Shown piece after piece: positions 11,201 to 23,002 of a stretch of DNA of 64,000 nucleotides. The stretch is from Paracyclopina nana (lineage: Eukaryota; Arthropoda; Copepoda; Cyclopoida; Cyclopettidae): contig JAGUCH010000002.1 in the NCBI GenBank assembly GCA_019096065.1, positions 12,501 to 76,500 on the forward strand, given 5' to 3'. The stretch's first letter is position 1; every line of letters starts with the position of its first letter. Under the pieces are notes generated by a model. The model was given only the letters and a program-made list of their open reading frames with translations. It ran no database searches and had not been told where the DNA came from. Both the position numbers and the translations under genes were made by a program.

Positions 11201-14200
11201 GTACCGGCGCTCAGCGCTATCTCAGCTCGTTATTGTCCGATTTTAAAACTATTTATACCAATGGAATCCTGAGACTCAGCAGATCATTTTTTCATTTCAT
11301 AGCAAACTTGATAAGTCAACTTTTACTGGCTCTACTTCTTAACGAAAAGCCCTATGTACTACGTAGTACATAGAGCTGCGTTTCATCCGTCTATTCAATA
11401 CGAAAATTCGAAAATTGCTCCGATTTTGGATCTATTTACAGTTTTGGAAATGGGAGACCAAACTGAACACTTTTTGCTACATAGTAAACAAGATATCTCA
11501 GCTCCTTGTCTCCGTAAAACTCAGCAGACGGATGCTATTAAGCGGTAAACTTTGGCGCGCGATATCTCCGGTTCTAGACCAGATATTTTGCCCCAATTTG
11601 ATGCTATGAAGTCAGGGCAATCAGCTCTACAAGGTCTTTTAGTAATCAAAGGCCGTAGACCGACTTTAATTTGATCGGCGAAAATTTGACGCGATCCGTT
11701 TTTCGCGGAAAATTCCACTGTAGAATGCAATAAAGTCATCAAATTCATGAAAAAGTCCAAGAAAACAATAAGTAGAAGACTTGGCACTAAGAATCGCCGC
11801 ATTTCGAGTAGTTTTAGGCCCCAAAACAGGCCAAATTCGTGCCCAAAATGAAAAGTAAACAAAGTCTATAGTAGTAAACTTCGGGGAGCTATATCTCAGC
11901 AACGGAGAGCCTCAGATCACTTCTTTTTGCACCCAGAGATTCGTCTTGACATTCTCTATCACTTCTATAAGTACTCAAAGTCCCTCAGCGCATTTTCGTT
12001 TACGAAGTTCTGTACTGCTGAGCGCTCAGCGCTATCTCCGCTTGTATTTATCCGATTTTAAAACTGTTTACACCTATGGAATCCAGAGACTCAGCAGAAA
12101 CTACTTTTACTTAATAGCAAAATTGATATCTCCACTTTTGCGCCCGCTACTTCTTAACGAAAAGCTCTATGTACTACGTAGTACATAGCACTGTACTTAA
12201 AACTCGTTAAGCATGCGAAAATTCGAAAAATGCCCCGATTTTGGAACTCTTTACAGTTTTGGAAATGGGAGACCAAACTGAACACTTTGTGCTAAATAGT
12301 AAACAAGATAGCTCAGCTAGAAGTCTCCGTAAAGCTCAGCAGTTAGGCTGCTATTAAGCGAAAACTTTGGCGCGCGATATCTCCGGTTCTAGACCAGATA
12401 TTTTGCCACAATTTGATGCTATGAAGTCAGGGCAACCTCCTCTACAAGGTTTCAAGGTGTCAAAGGCCGTAGACCGACTTTAATTTGATCGCTCGAAATT
12501 TGACGCGAGCCGTTTTTCGCGGAAAATTCCACTCTAGAATGCAATAAAGTCTTCAAATTCATGAAAAAGTCCAAGAAAACAGTAAAAGGAAGCTTGGCTG
12601 CAAGAATTACCGCTTTCCCGGCACTTTTAGCCCCAAAAACTGGCCAAATTCGAGCTAAAATGCAAAAGTAAACAAAGTCTATAGTTGTAAACTTCGACCC
12701 GCGATATCTCCGCAACGGAGCGTCTCAGCTCACTTCAATTTACTGTTTTGAAGTCGTGAGCTCATTCTCTACAACTTTTGCTTCAAAGTCATTTTCATAT
12801 CTCAGCATTTACTCCCGCTCGAACTCGCACTTTTTGTGCTGAGCCAATTCCAAAATTCAAAGATGGAATCAAAAAGTTTACTTATAAAAGTTCTAGAGAA
12901 TGACTTTATGTATTCATGTATCAAAGGGCTTGGCAAGAGGGCAAGCCGTTGGCCCACAATCCTTGGAAGAGACATTATTCACTACAATGAACTTTGCGAA
13001 TCAATATCTCAGCAACGGAGCGTCTCAGCTCACATCCATTTACTGTTATGAAGTCGTGCTGAGCTCCTCTACCACTTTGCATATCATAGTCAAGTCCATA
13101 AAATGACTTGGGAAAAAGTCGAGTTTCCCAAGGCCAGAGCCTTAGGGATTTTTCGACGATTTCGTCAAAAGCGGCCTAGCTCAAAAACAAGACCAGTTCT
13201 GAACTCAGTGATTTATTTGCAACAACTTTTGCTTCAATGACTTTGCTGTATCTTGCCATTTTAGGGTGCTGAGTCACTTTACTGAGATGCTGAGATTCGG
13301 TATGTTTACATATTTTGGGGTGCTGAGCAACTTTTGCTAAATAAGTTTTTTGATATCTCTTACCGTTCCGGCCCTACCGAATGCTGAGAAAACGACTCAG
13401 CAGTTTTGAAATCAGCTGACTGTGCTGAGTAGCCTCCATAAAGGAAAGTGCTGGGAGCCAGAATCCAAAGTTTCATCGAGTTTGGGTGAAAAATAAGCCA
13501 TCTAGGGCGGGTTAAAGTTTTGGGGTGACTCCCCAAGTCGGGGTCACGGACCGGGTCCTCGTAGCCCAAATCGGGGTCCAGAATCGGGTTCAGCACCCCC
13601 AAAAACCCTATAGAGGACACCGAGCACGTCCCGATATCTCAAAGGACCCCCGAGTTACCCCCAGGGCCCAAACTTGCCCCAAAACCCGCGCGCCCACATG
13701 GCCCGCGACCGCCCAGTATCGCTATTTCCGGTCCGATCGGGTCGCGCGATACGGCAAATGAAAGCTGAGGCCAAACTGAACAACTTTTATTTTATGGGTC
13801 ATTGGGGTCAGACCCCCCCAAGAGGTAGTTGGAGTACATAGGGTACCCCATTTGGGACCCTGCGGGTACTAGGAGTGGAGCTAGCGCCAATCTGACTGCA
13901 GATTTGGATTCCCCACCCCTGAAAACCTGTCCGAGGACACCTCAGCCGACCCGATAGGCCACTCCACGTAGGAGTTGACCTCAGCCTGGGGGGTGGCTTC
14001 CTGCCAAAAAGTGCAGTTCACTAATAAAGTACCCCCAAATCGGGTCCTAACCCGATTTTGACAACTGATTGGGGTTCCCAGAGCCCAAGTTTCATAATAA
14101 GAATGAGAGGGTGTGGCCCCTGGGCCACTCCTTCTGAATCTTGGCGGGGTCAGCCTGCAAGGTTTCACTGTCTCTTCCGCCCCTAGCTCCCCAAATCTTT

Positions 14201-14700
14201 GCCCTCTTGGAACGGGACCAACGCCATCGGGTTCCCAGAGTTTGAAATCAATTTGGTGTTTTTTTTTCAGCCCATTCTACCTATGAAAATGAGGTCAACC
14301 CTGGCCTCAAAGTTGAAAATGGAGGCCAAAAAGTGAAAAATCGGGTTAAAACGATGATCCTTATGAAGCGAGCGGGCCAATCTAGAAGGTGGGCAAAAAA
14401 ATTTCACTAATAGAAGTTGTAGGGCGTGTCATGAATGGGCTAGGATATAAAGGGTGGGCCGAGAGGGCACACCCCGTCCCGCCCATGGGCGGAAGAGACA
14501 CCTTTTACAGATGAAACATAGAGTAAAACGGTTTTTTTAACCTAGCGGCCGAAATCAAAGGTGAATCGTGAAGGACCATAAAATATCAAATTACCTACAT
14601 GAAAATCGGGTTTTTTTGTATTAATGAAGTTTTTCAAGAGGGCAAGCCCCCAGGGCCCCAGGCTACGGAAGAGACGAGGATCATCCTTAGGTTAACTTAT
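8201..14700. repeat. Subtelomeric 6.5-kb unit, copy 2
   Basis: Collinear with copy 1 at an offset of 7094 bp, differing at only scattered single bases and short indels by eye. It shares some variants with copy 3 and not copy 1 (for example near 9573 and 10020), so copies 2 and 3 look closest in the central part. Same boundaries and internal structure as copy 1. No credible gene is seen. Confidence 0.93.
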
Positions 14701-14726
14701 CCTAACCTAACCTAACCTAACCTAAC
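14701..14726. repeat. Minimal telomeric spacer between units 2 and 3
   Basis: Only 26 bp, about five CCTAA repeats, separate units 2 and 3, compared with about 590 bp between units 1 and 2. Unit boundaries are identical on both sides. Confidence 0.95.
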
Positions 14727-17700
14727 GTAAGTTACCCATTACATAAAAAGATGATCTTCAAGATGATCCATGATGATCCTGGGTATGCTTGCAAGTAAAC
14801 GACGTAACTGGAAGCTGATTTTTGGCATGGTGGTAGACCTTGCCCCTGGCTACCTCTTCACCAAAAATCAGCTGATTCCACGTGTACGTTTTTGGGGCAG
14901 CCCTCAATACGTGTCAAAGTTAGGTTAGGCCCAAGCTCCCAGGCCTTAGGCCTAGGTGAAAAATTTCATTAATAAAAAAGATGCCCCTCATCAAGATGAA
15001 CAACTTTCCCTATGACCACTTTGCTCCAGCACCAACTCTGGCTTTACTACATAAGGTTTTCCGAGAGCCTCAATCACTACATAGGGTATATATATACTAC
15101 TATGGATTCTTTGTACCAAACTGCAGACAACTGCACTAACGCCCCTGGCCCCGCCCCCAGGGGCCTAGGGGCCCCGGGGCTGGTACCCCCGGGTTCCTTA
15201 GGGTCAGGGCTACGCACTGGCGTTGGAATTGGCCCTCTACCCCAATCGGGCCCCAAGTTAGCCCCACCCCCAGCTAACGGAGCAAACGACTAGAGACAGG
15301 GACTTTAACTTTTCACCCATTGGGGAATCGCTCAGCGATTCGCCCATTACCCTACCGCGACCTACCGCAACCTACCGCAACCCCCCCAGATGACCCCTGG
15401 GGGGCCTAGGACCCCGATTTTGACCCCGATTTTGGGCCCCGCCCCCACTATATAACCCGTTTCTTAACTACTGAGCACATTACTGACCCAATATACCTTA
15501 CATAGACCCTAACTTTGGCCCCCTGACCCCGATTTTGACCCCGTTTGGGGGGGGGCCACCCCTAATATGGACCCCGTTTTTTCGCATATTTTCACTCGGA
15601 ACGAGCCCAAAACTGATTTTTGAGATACAGCTGAGTCCTTTATGGAGCCAACTCAGCACAGTCAGCTGATTTCAAAACTGCTGAGTCACTTTCTCAGCAC
15701 TCTGTATCTCGGAAACTGTGAGAGATATCAAAAAACTTATTTAGCAAAAGTTGCTCAGCACCCCAAAATACCCTTATATACCAAGTCTCAGCATCTCAGC
15801 CAAGTGACTCAGCAATCCAAAATGAGCAAATACAGCAAAGTCATTGAAGCAAAAGTGTTTGCAAATAAATCAAACATCATTTTGACCGAGTCTCAGCAAA
15901 GTAAACAACCGACTCAGCAACACAAAATGACAAGATACAGCAAAGTCATTGAAGCAAAAGTTGTTGCAAATAAATCAAACATCATTTTGACCGAGTCTCA
16001 GCGAAGTAAACAACCGACTCAGCAACTCTAAATGTTGAGCTACAGAGCTGAAATTTGATATGCAAGTAGCCCTTGATGTCCCCATCATTTCTTATTTTAT
16101 AAAATTTTCTGACAGACCGCTCCTTCTGGGACCCGATTTCCACACTTTGACCCCCAATATCTCAGCAACGGAGCGTCTCAGCACACTTCAATTTAGTGTT
16201 TTGAAGTCAGGCCGAGCTCCTCTACAAGTCTTGGTTCATAGTCAAGTCCATAAAATGACTTGCCAAAAAGTCGAGTTTTCCTAAGGGGGTAGCCTTAGAA
16301 AAAGTGACCGATTTTTACAAAGTGCTCGGATCGAGCAGAAACTTGGTACGATTGTTCTCCGTCACATTCTGAGCAGATAATCCCAAGTAAACATATGCCC
16401 AAAAACGCTCAGCAGCTGAGTTATTCAGGCTCCCATTTGACCCCATTTTCAGGTTTTTGCATCAGAACTCAGCAGAATGATGAGATATATGAAATGTCTT
16501 TACTGATAAATGATCACTGTCTTATGGGCTATTAGAAAGTGTCATCAGAATTTATCACAGCTCAGCTGGTTCTCTGCTGAGCAGGGTTTTATGCTGAGCA
16601 TATCTGGCTGAATAACTCCGCTGCTGAGCTGCTGAGCGCCAAATCCTTTGGTGTGCTGACTTATTGCATCTAGTAGATCATTTGTGCCAAGTCTCAGCCC
16701 AATCGGAGAACTCAGCGAAAATGAGCACTTTTTCAGGGGGCTCAGCAGCAGTAAACTTTGACGATCGATATCTCAGCAACGGAGCGTCACAGCTCGGATC
16801 AATTTACTGTTCTGAAGTCGTGCTGAGCTCCTCTACCACTTTGTACTTCAAAGCCAAGTCCACAAGTCCACTTCCAAGTCCGCTGGTTCTGTACTGCTGA
16901 GCGCTCAGCGCTATCTCAGCTCGTAGTTGTCCGATTTTAAAACTGTTTACTTCTGTGGAATCCTGAGACTCAGCAGATCATTTTTTCATTTCATAGCAAA
17001 GTTCATATCTCCACTTTTACTGGCGCTACCTCTTAACGAAAAGCCCTATGTAGTACGTAGTACATAGAGCTGCGTTTCATCCGTCTATTCAATACGAAAA
17101 TTCGAAAAATGCTCCGATTTTGGACCTCTTTACAGTTTTGGAAATGGGAGACCAAACTGAACACTTTTTGCTAAATAGTAAACAAGATAGCTCCGCTAGA
17201 AGTCTCCGTAAAGCTCAGCAGTTAGGCTTCTATTAAGCGAAAACTTTGGCGCGCGATATCTCCGGTTCTAGACCAGATATTTTGCCACAATTTGATGCTA
17301 TGAAGTCAGGGCAACCTCCTCTACAAGGTTTCAAGGTGTCAAAGACCGTAGACCGACTTTAATTTGATCGCTCGAAATTTGACGCGAGCCGTTTTTCGCG
17401 GAAAATTCCACTTTAGAATGCAATAAAGTCTTCAAATTCATGAAAAAGTCCAAGAAAACAATAAGAGGAAGCTTAGGAGGAAGAATTGACCCATTTCGGG
17501 CAGTTTTAAGCCCCAAAACAAGCCGAATTCGGGCCCAAATGCAAAAGTAAACAAAGTCTCTATATAGTAAACTTCGGCGCGCGATATCTCAGCAACGGAG
17601 AGTCTCAGATCACTTCTTTTTGCACCCAGAGATTCGTCTTGACATTCTCTATCACTTTTATAAGTAAGCAACTCAGCATCTCCGCTTTCAGTCTCCGTAA

Positions 17701-20700
17701 AACTTACCCGCTAGGCTGCTATTTAGCGGTACCGGCGCTCAGCGCTATCTCAGCTCGTTATTGTCCGATTTTAAAACTATTTATACCAATGGAATCCTGA
17801 GACTCAGCAGATCATTTTTTCATTTCATAGCAAACTTGATAAGTCAACTTTTACTGGCTCTACTTCTTAACGAAAAGCCCTATGTACTACGTAGTACATA
17901 GAGCTGCGTTTCATCCGTCTATTCAATACGAAAATTCGAAAATTGCTCCGATTTTGGATCTATTTACAGTTTTGGAAATGGGAGACCAAACTGAACACTT
18001 TTTGCTACATAGTAAACAAGATATCTCAGCTCCTTGTCTCCGTAAAACTCAGCAGACGGATGCTATTAAGCGGTAAACTTTGGCGCGCGATATCTCCGGT
18101 TCTAGACCAGATATTTTGCCCCAATTTGATGCTATGAAGTCAGGGCAATCAGCTCTACAAGGTCTTTTAGTAATCAAAGGCCGTAGACCGACTTTAATTT
18201 GATCGGCGAAAATTTGACGCGATCCGTTTTTCGCGGAAAATTCCACTGTAGAATGCAATAAAGTCATCAAATTCATGAAAAAGTCCAAGAAAACAATAAG
18301 TAGAAGACTTGGCACTAAGAATCGCCGCATTTCGAGTAGTTTTAGGCCCCAAAACAGGCCAAATTCGTGCCCAAAATGAAAAGTAAACAAAGTCTATAGT
18401 AGTAAACTTCGGGGAGCTATATCTCAGCAACGGAGAGCCTCAGATCACTTCTTTTTGCACCCAGAGATTCGTCTTGACATTCTCTATCACTTCTATAAGT
18501 ACTCAAAGTCCCTCAGCGCATTTTCGTTTACGAAGTTCTGTACTGCTGAGCGCTCAGCGCTATCTCCGCTTGTATTTATCCGATTTTAAAACTGTTTACA
18601 CCTATGGAATCCAGAGACTCAGCAGAAACTACTTTTACTTAATAGCAAAATTGATATCTCCACTTTTGCGCCCGCTACTTCTTAACGAAAAGCTCTATGT
18701 ACTACGTAGTACATAGCACTGTACTTAAAACTCGTTAAGCATGCGAAAATTCGAAAAATGCCCCGATTTTGGAACTCTTTACAGTTTTGGAAATGGGAGA
18801 CCAAACTGAACACTTTTTGCTAAATAGTAAACAAGATAGCTCAGCTAGAAGTCTCCGTAAAGCTCAGCAGTTAGGCTGCTATTAAGCGAAAACTTTGGCG
18901 CGCGATATCTCCGGTTCTAGACCAGATATTTTGCCACAATTTGATGCTATGAAGTCAGGGCAACCTCCTCTACAAGGTTTCAAGGTGTCAAAGGCCGTAG
19001 ACCGACTTTAATTTGATCGCTCGAAATTTGACGCGAGCCGTTTTTCGCGGAAAATTCCACTCTAGAATGCAATAAAGTCTTCAAATTCATGAAAAAGTCC
19101 AAGAAAACAGTAAAAGGAAGCTTGGCTGCAAGAATTACCGCTTTCCCGGCACTTTTAGCCCCAAAAACTGGCCAAATTCGAGCTAAAATGCAAAAGTAAA
19201 CAAAGTCTATAGTTGTAAACTTCGACCCGCGATATCTCCGCAACGGAGCGTCTCAGCTCACTTCAATTTACTGTTTTGAAGTCGTGAGCTCATTCTCTAC
19301 AACTTTTGCTTCAAAGTCATTTTCATATCTCAGCATTTACTCCCGCTCGAACTCGCACTTTTTGTGCTGAGCCAATTCCAAAATTCAAAGATGGAATCAA
19401 AAAGTTTACTTATAAAAGTTCTAGAGAATGACTTTATGTATTCATGTATCAAAGGGCTTGGCAAGAGGGCAAGCCGTTGGCCCACAATCCTTGGAAGAGA
19501 CATTATTCACTACAATGAACTTTGCGAATCAATATCTCAGCAACGGAGCGTCTCAGCTCACATCCATTTACTGTTATGAAGTCGTGCTGAGCTCCTCTAC
19601 CACTTTGCATATCATAGTCAAGTCCATAAAATGACTTGGGAAAAAGTCGAGTTTCCCAAGGCCAGAGCCTTAGGGATTTTTCGACGATTTCGTCAAAAGC
19701 GGCCTAGCTCAAAAACAAGACCAGTTCTGAACTCAGTGATTTATTTGCAACAACTTTTGCTTCAATGACTTTGCTGTATCTTGCCATTTTAGGGTGCTGA
19801 GTCACTTTACTGAGATGCTGAGATTCGGTATGTTTACATATTTTGGGGTGCTGAGCAACTTTTGCTAAATAAGTTTTTTGATATCTCTTACCGTTCCGGC
19901 CCTACCGAATGCTGAGAAAACGACTCAGCAGTTTTGAAATCAGCTGACTGTGCTGAGTAGCCTCCATAAAGGAAAGTGCTGGGAGCCAGAATCCAAAGTT
20001 TCATCGAGTTTGGGTGAAAAATAAGCCATCTAGGGCGGGTTAAAGTTTTGGGGTGACTCCCCAAGTCGGGGTCACGGACCGGGTCCTCGTAGCCCAAATC
20101 GGGGTCCAGAATCGGGTTCAGCACCCCCAAAAACCCTATAGAGGACACCGAGCACGTCCCGATATCTCAAAGGACCCCGAGTTACCCCCAGGGCCCAAAC
20201 TTGCCCCAAAACCCGCGCGCGCCCACATGGCCCGCGACCGCCCAGTATCGCTATTTCCGGTCCGATCGGGTCGCGCGATACGGCAAATGAAAGCTGAGGC
20301 CAAACTGAACAACTTTTATTTTATGGGTCATTGGGGTCAGACCCCCCCAAGAGGTAGTTGGAGTACATAGGGTACCCCATTTGGGACCCTGCGGGTACTA
20401 GGAGTGGAGCTAGCGCCAATCTGACTGCAGATTTGGATTCCCCACCCCTGAAAACCTGTCCGAGGACACCTCAGCCGACCCGATAGGCCACTCCACGTAG
20501 GAGTTGACCTCAGCCTGGGGGGTGGCTTCCTGCCAAAAGTGCAGTTCACTAATAAAGTACCCCCAAATCGGGTCCTAACCCGATTTTGACAACTGATTGG
20601 GGTTCCCAGAGCCCAAGTTTCATAATAAGAATGAGAGGGTGTGGCCCTGGGCCACTCCTTCTGAATCTTGGCGGGGTCAGCCTGCAAGGTTTCACTGTCT

Positions 20701-21226
20701 CTTCCGCCCCTAGCTCCCCAAATCTTTGCCCTCTTGGAACGGGACCAACGCCATCGGGTTCCCAGAGTTTGAAATCAATTTGGTGTTTTTTTTTCAGCCC
20801 ATTCTACCTATGAAAATGAGGTCAACCCTGGCCTCAAAGTTGAAAATGGAGGCCAAAAAGTGAAAAATCGGGTTAAAACGATGATCCTTATGAAGCGAGC
20901 GGGCCAATCTAGAAGGTGGGCAAAAAAATTTCACTAATAGAAGTTGTAGGGCGTGTCATGAATGGGCTAGGATATAAAGGGTGGGCCGAGAGGGCACACC
21001 CCGTCCCGCCCATGGGCGGAAGAGACACCTTTTACAGATGAAACATAGAGTAAAACGGTTTTTTTAACCTAGCGGCCGAAATCAAAGGTGAATCGTGAAG
21101 GACCATAAAATATCAAATTACCTACATGAAAATCGGGTTTTTTTGTATTAATGAAGTTTTCAAGAGGGCAAGCACCTAGGACCCCAGGCTACGGAAGAGA
21201 CGAGGATCAACCTTAGGTTAACTTAT
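14727..21226. repeat. Subtelomeric 6.5-kb unit, copy 3
   Basis: Collinear with copy 2 at an offset of 6526 bp. It carries a cluster of private differences at its left part (about 15455-15620) and at its extreme right (21170-21215), where copies 1 and 2 agree with each other. That pattern fits partial homogenisation of the two outer copies. No credible gene is seen. Confidence 0.93.
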
Positions 21227-22304
21227 CCTAACCTAACCTAACCTAACCTAACCTAACCTAACCTAACCTAACCTAACCTAACCTAACCTAACCTAACCTA
21301 ACCTAACCTAACCTAACCTAACCTAACCTAACCTAACCTAACCTAACCTAACCTAACCTAACCTAACCTAACCTAACCTAACCTGGCCTGGCCTAACCTA
21401 ACCTAACCTGGCCTGGCCTAACCTGGCCTAACCTGGCCTGGCCTAACCTAACCTAACCTAACCTGGCCTAACCTAACCTAACCTGGCCTGGCCTGGCCTG
21501 GCCTGGCCTAACCTGGCCTGGCCTGGCCTGGCCTGGCCTGGCCTGGCCTGGCCTGGCCTGGCCTGGCCTGGCCTGGCCTGGCCTGGCCTGGCCTGGCCTG
21601 GCCTGGCCTGGCCTGGCCTGGCCTGGCCTGGCCTGGCCTGGCCTGGCCTGGCCTGGCCTGGCCTGGCCTGGCCTGGCCTGGCCTGGCCTGGCCTGGCCTG
21701 GCCTGGCCTGGCCTGGCCTGGCCTGGCCTGGCCTAACCTGGCCTGGCCTGGCCTGGCCTGGCCTGGCCTGGCCTAACCTGGCCTGGCCTGGCCTGGCCTG
21801 GCCTGGCCTGGCCTGGCCTGGCCTGGCCTGGCCTGGCCTGGCCTGGCCTGGCCTGGCCTGGCCTGGCCTGGCCTGGCCTGGCCTGGCCTGGCCTGGCCTG
21901 GCCTGGCCTGGCCTGGCCTGGCCTGGCCTGGCCTGGCCTGGCCTGGCCTGGCCTGGCCTGGCCTGGCCTGGCCTAAGCCTGGCCTGGCCTGGCCTGGCCT
22001 GGCCTGGCCTGGCCTGGCCTGGCCTGGCCTGGCCTGGCCTGGCCTGGCCTGGCCTGGCCTGGCCTGGCCTGGCCTGGCCTGGCCTGGCCTGGCCTGGCCT
22101 AACCTGGCCTGGCCTGGCCTGGCCTGGCCTGGCCTGGCCTGGCCTGGCCTGGCCTGGCCTGGCCTGGCCTGGCCTGGCCTGGCCTGGCCTGGCCTGGCCT
22201 AACCTGGCCTGGCCTAACCTAACCTAACCTAACCTAACCTAACCTAACCTAACCTAACCTAACCTAACCTAACCTAACCTAACCTAACCTAACCTAACCT
22301 AACC
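21227..22304. repeat. Inner telomere-like array dominated by CCTGG
   Basis: It starts and ends with ordinary CCTAA repeats. The core, about 21385-22215, is almost pure CCTGG with isolated CCTAA units. The replacement of AA by GG is the variant scattered in the 7.6-8.2 kb tract, here expanded to near homogeneity. It marks the inner border of the telomere-associated domain. Confidence 0.95.
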
Positions 22305-22785
22305 CATATATGGGTTACTAAAATATTAAGTTCTTGAATTTTATTATATGAAGCTTCAGATTTTCTTAATGAGTTCTATACAAAATGGTTGCTTGAAAAT
22401 AAGAAAAAAATTAATTTTTCTCCAGATCCCTTGGACTTCAGCACTCCTCAAAAGTACTTTCTAAAAAACACCAGCTGGACACTTTGGAATAATTTAAAGC
22501 CTCATTTGTGTTCATATATCTGCAATCTTTTGAGATTTGGTGTAATTTTTGTTACCCATACATATGGCTTTTTCTTGGTATATTTGCCTGTTTTCGATCA
22601 AGTAAGGCCAATTCCAGCTTTAAAGTATAATAATGTGACATTTTTATGGCTAAGGAATGAGTTTCATACGATTTGGAATATGATTCATCAAGGTTATGGG
22701 AATTTTTTTCCAGTTTTGAAGTTACGGTGCATTTTCGCGTATCTTTTGATGATGCGACTTTCTTATTAGGAATGACCCTAGTGTG
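22305..22785. other. AT-rich unique sequence, no supported gene
   Basis: First single-copy sequence inside the subtelomere. A 126-codon plus-strand frame (22389-22769) and an overlapping minus-strand frame are both open, but neither has a recognisable domain and the composition is that of AT-rich intergenic DNA, so I do not call a gene. Confidence 0.5.
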
Positions 22786-22835
22786 CATTCCGGAGAATCC
22801 AGCGGTGGTGTTGTGCCTGCAGTAGTTGGGGGAAT
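22786..22835 (-). pseudogene. Detached copy of part of a Wnt8 exon
   Basis: About 50 bp nearly identical to part of the last Wnt8-like exon (23227-23277), with about two differences. It still encodes RDSPNYCRHNTTAGFSGM against DDSPNYCRRNATAGFSGM in the gene. The similarity stops sharply on both sides and there is no further Wnt sequence around it. It lies about 170 bp downstream of the gene's stop on the same strand. It is best read as a small tandem duplication of an exon piece. Confidence 0.85.
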
Positions 22836-23002
22836 CTCTCTGTATCCAGTTGTCGAGCATTGCATTCATTGAAATTGGAGTATCAGGATTTCCAAACAAA
22901 ATACGCAGCTGATGAAATAATACTGATACTTTCTGTATTCCACCTGTATAGGCATAGCATATTCATAGAAGAGATCACAATATGGTATGATATAATTTTA
23001 AA

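Noticed and set aside
1107-21226. Telomere-specific non-LTR retrotransposon (TRAS/SART type)
   Set aside because: No reverse transcriptase or endonuclease frame and no poly(A) end. The inverted ends and internal inverted repeat do not fit that class.
22389-22769. 126-codon plus-strand frame just inside the subtelomere
   Set aside because: AT-rich, no domain, no homologue recalled, and the opposite strand is equally open.
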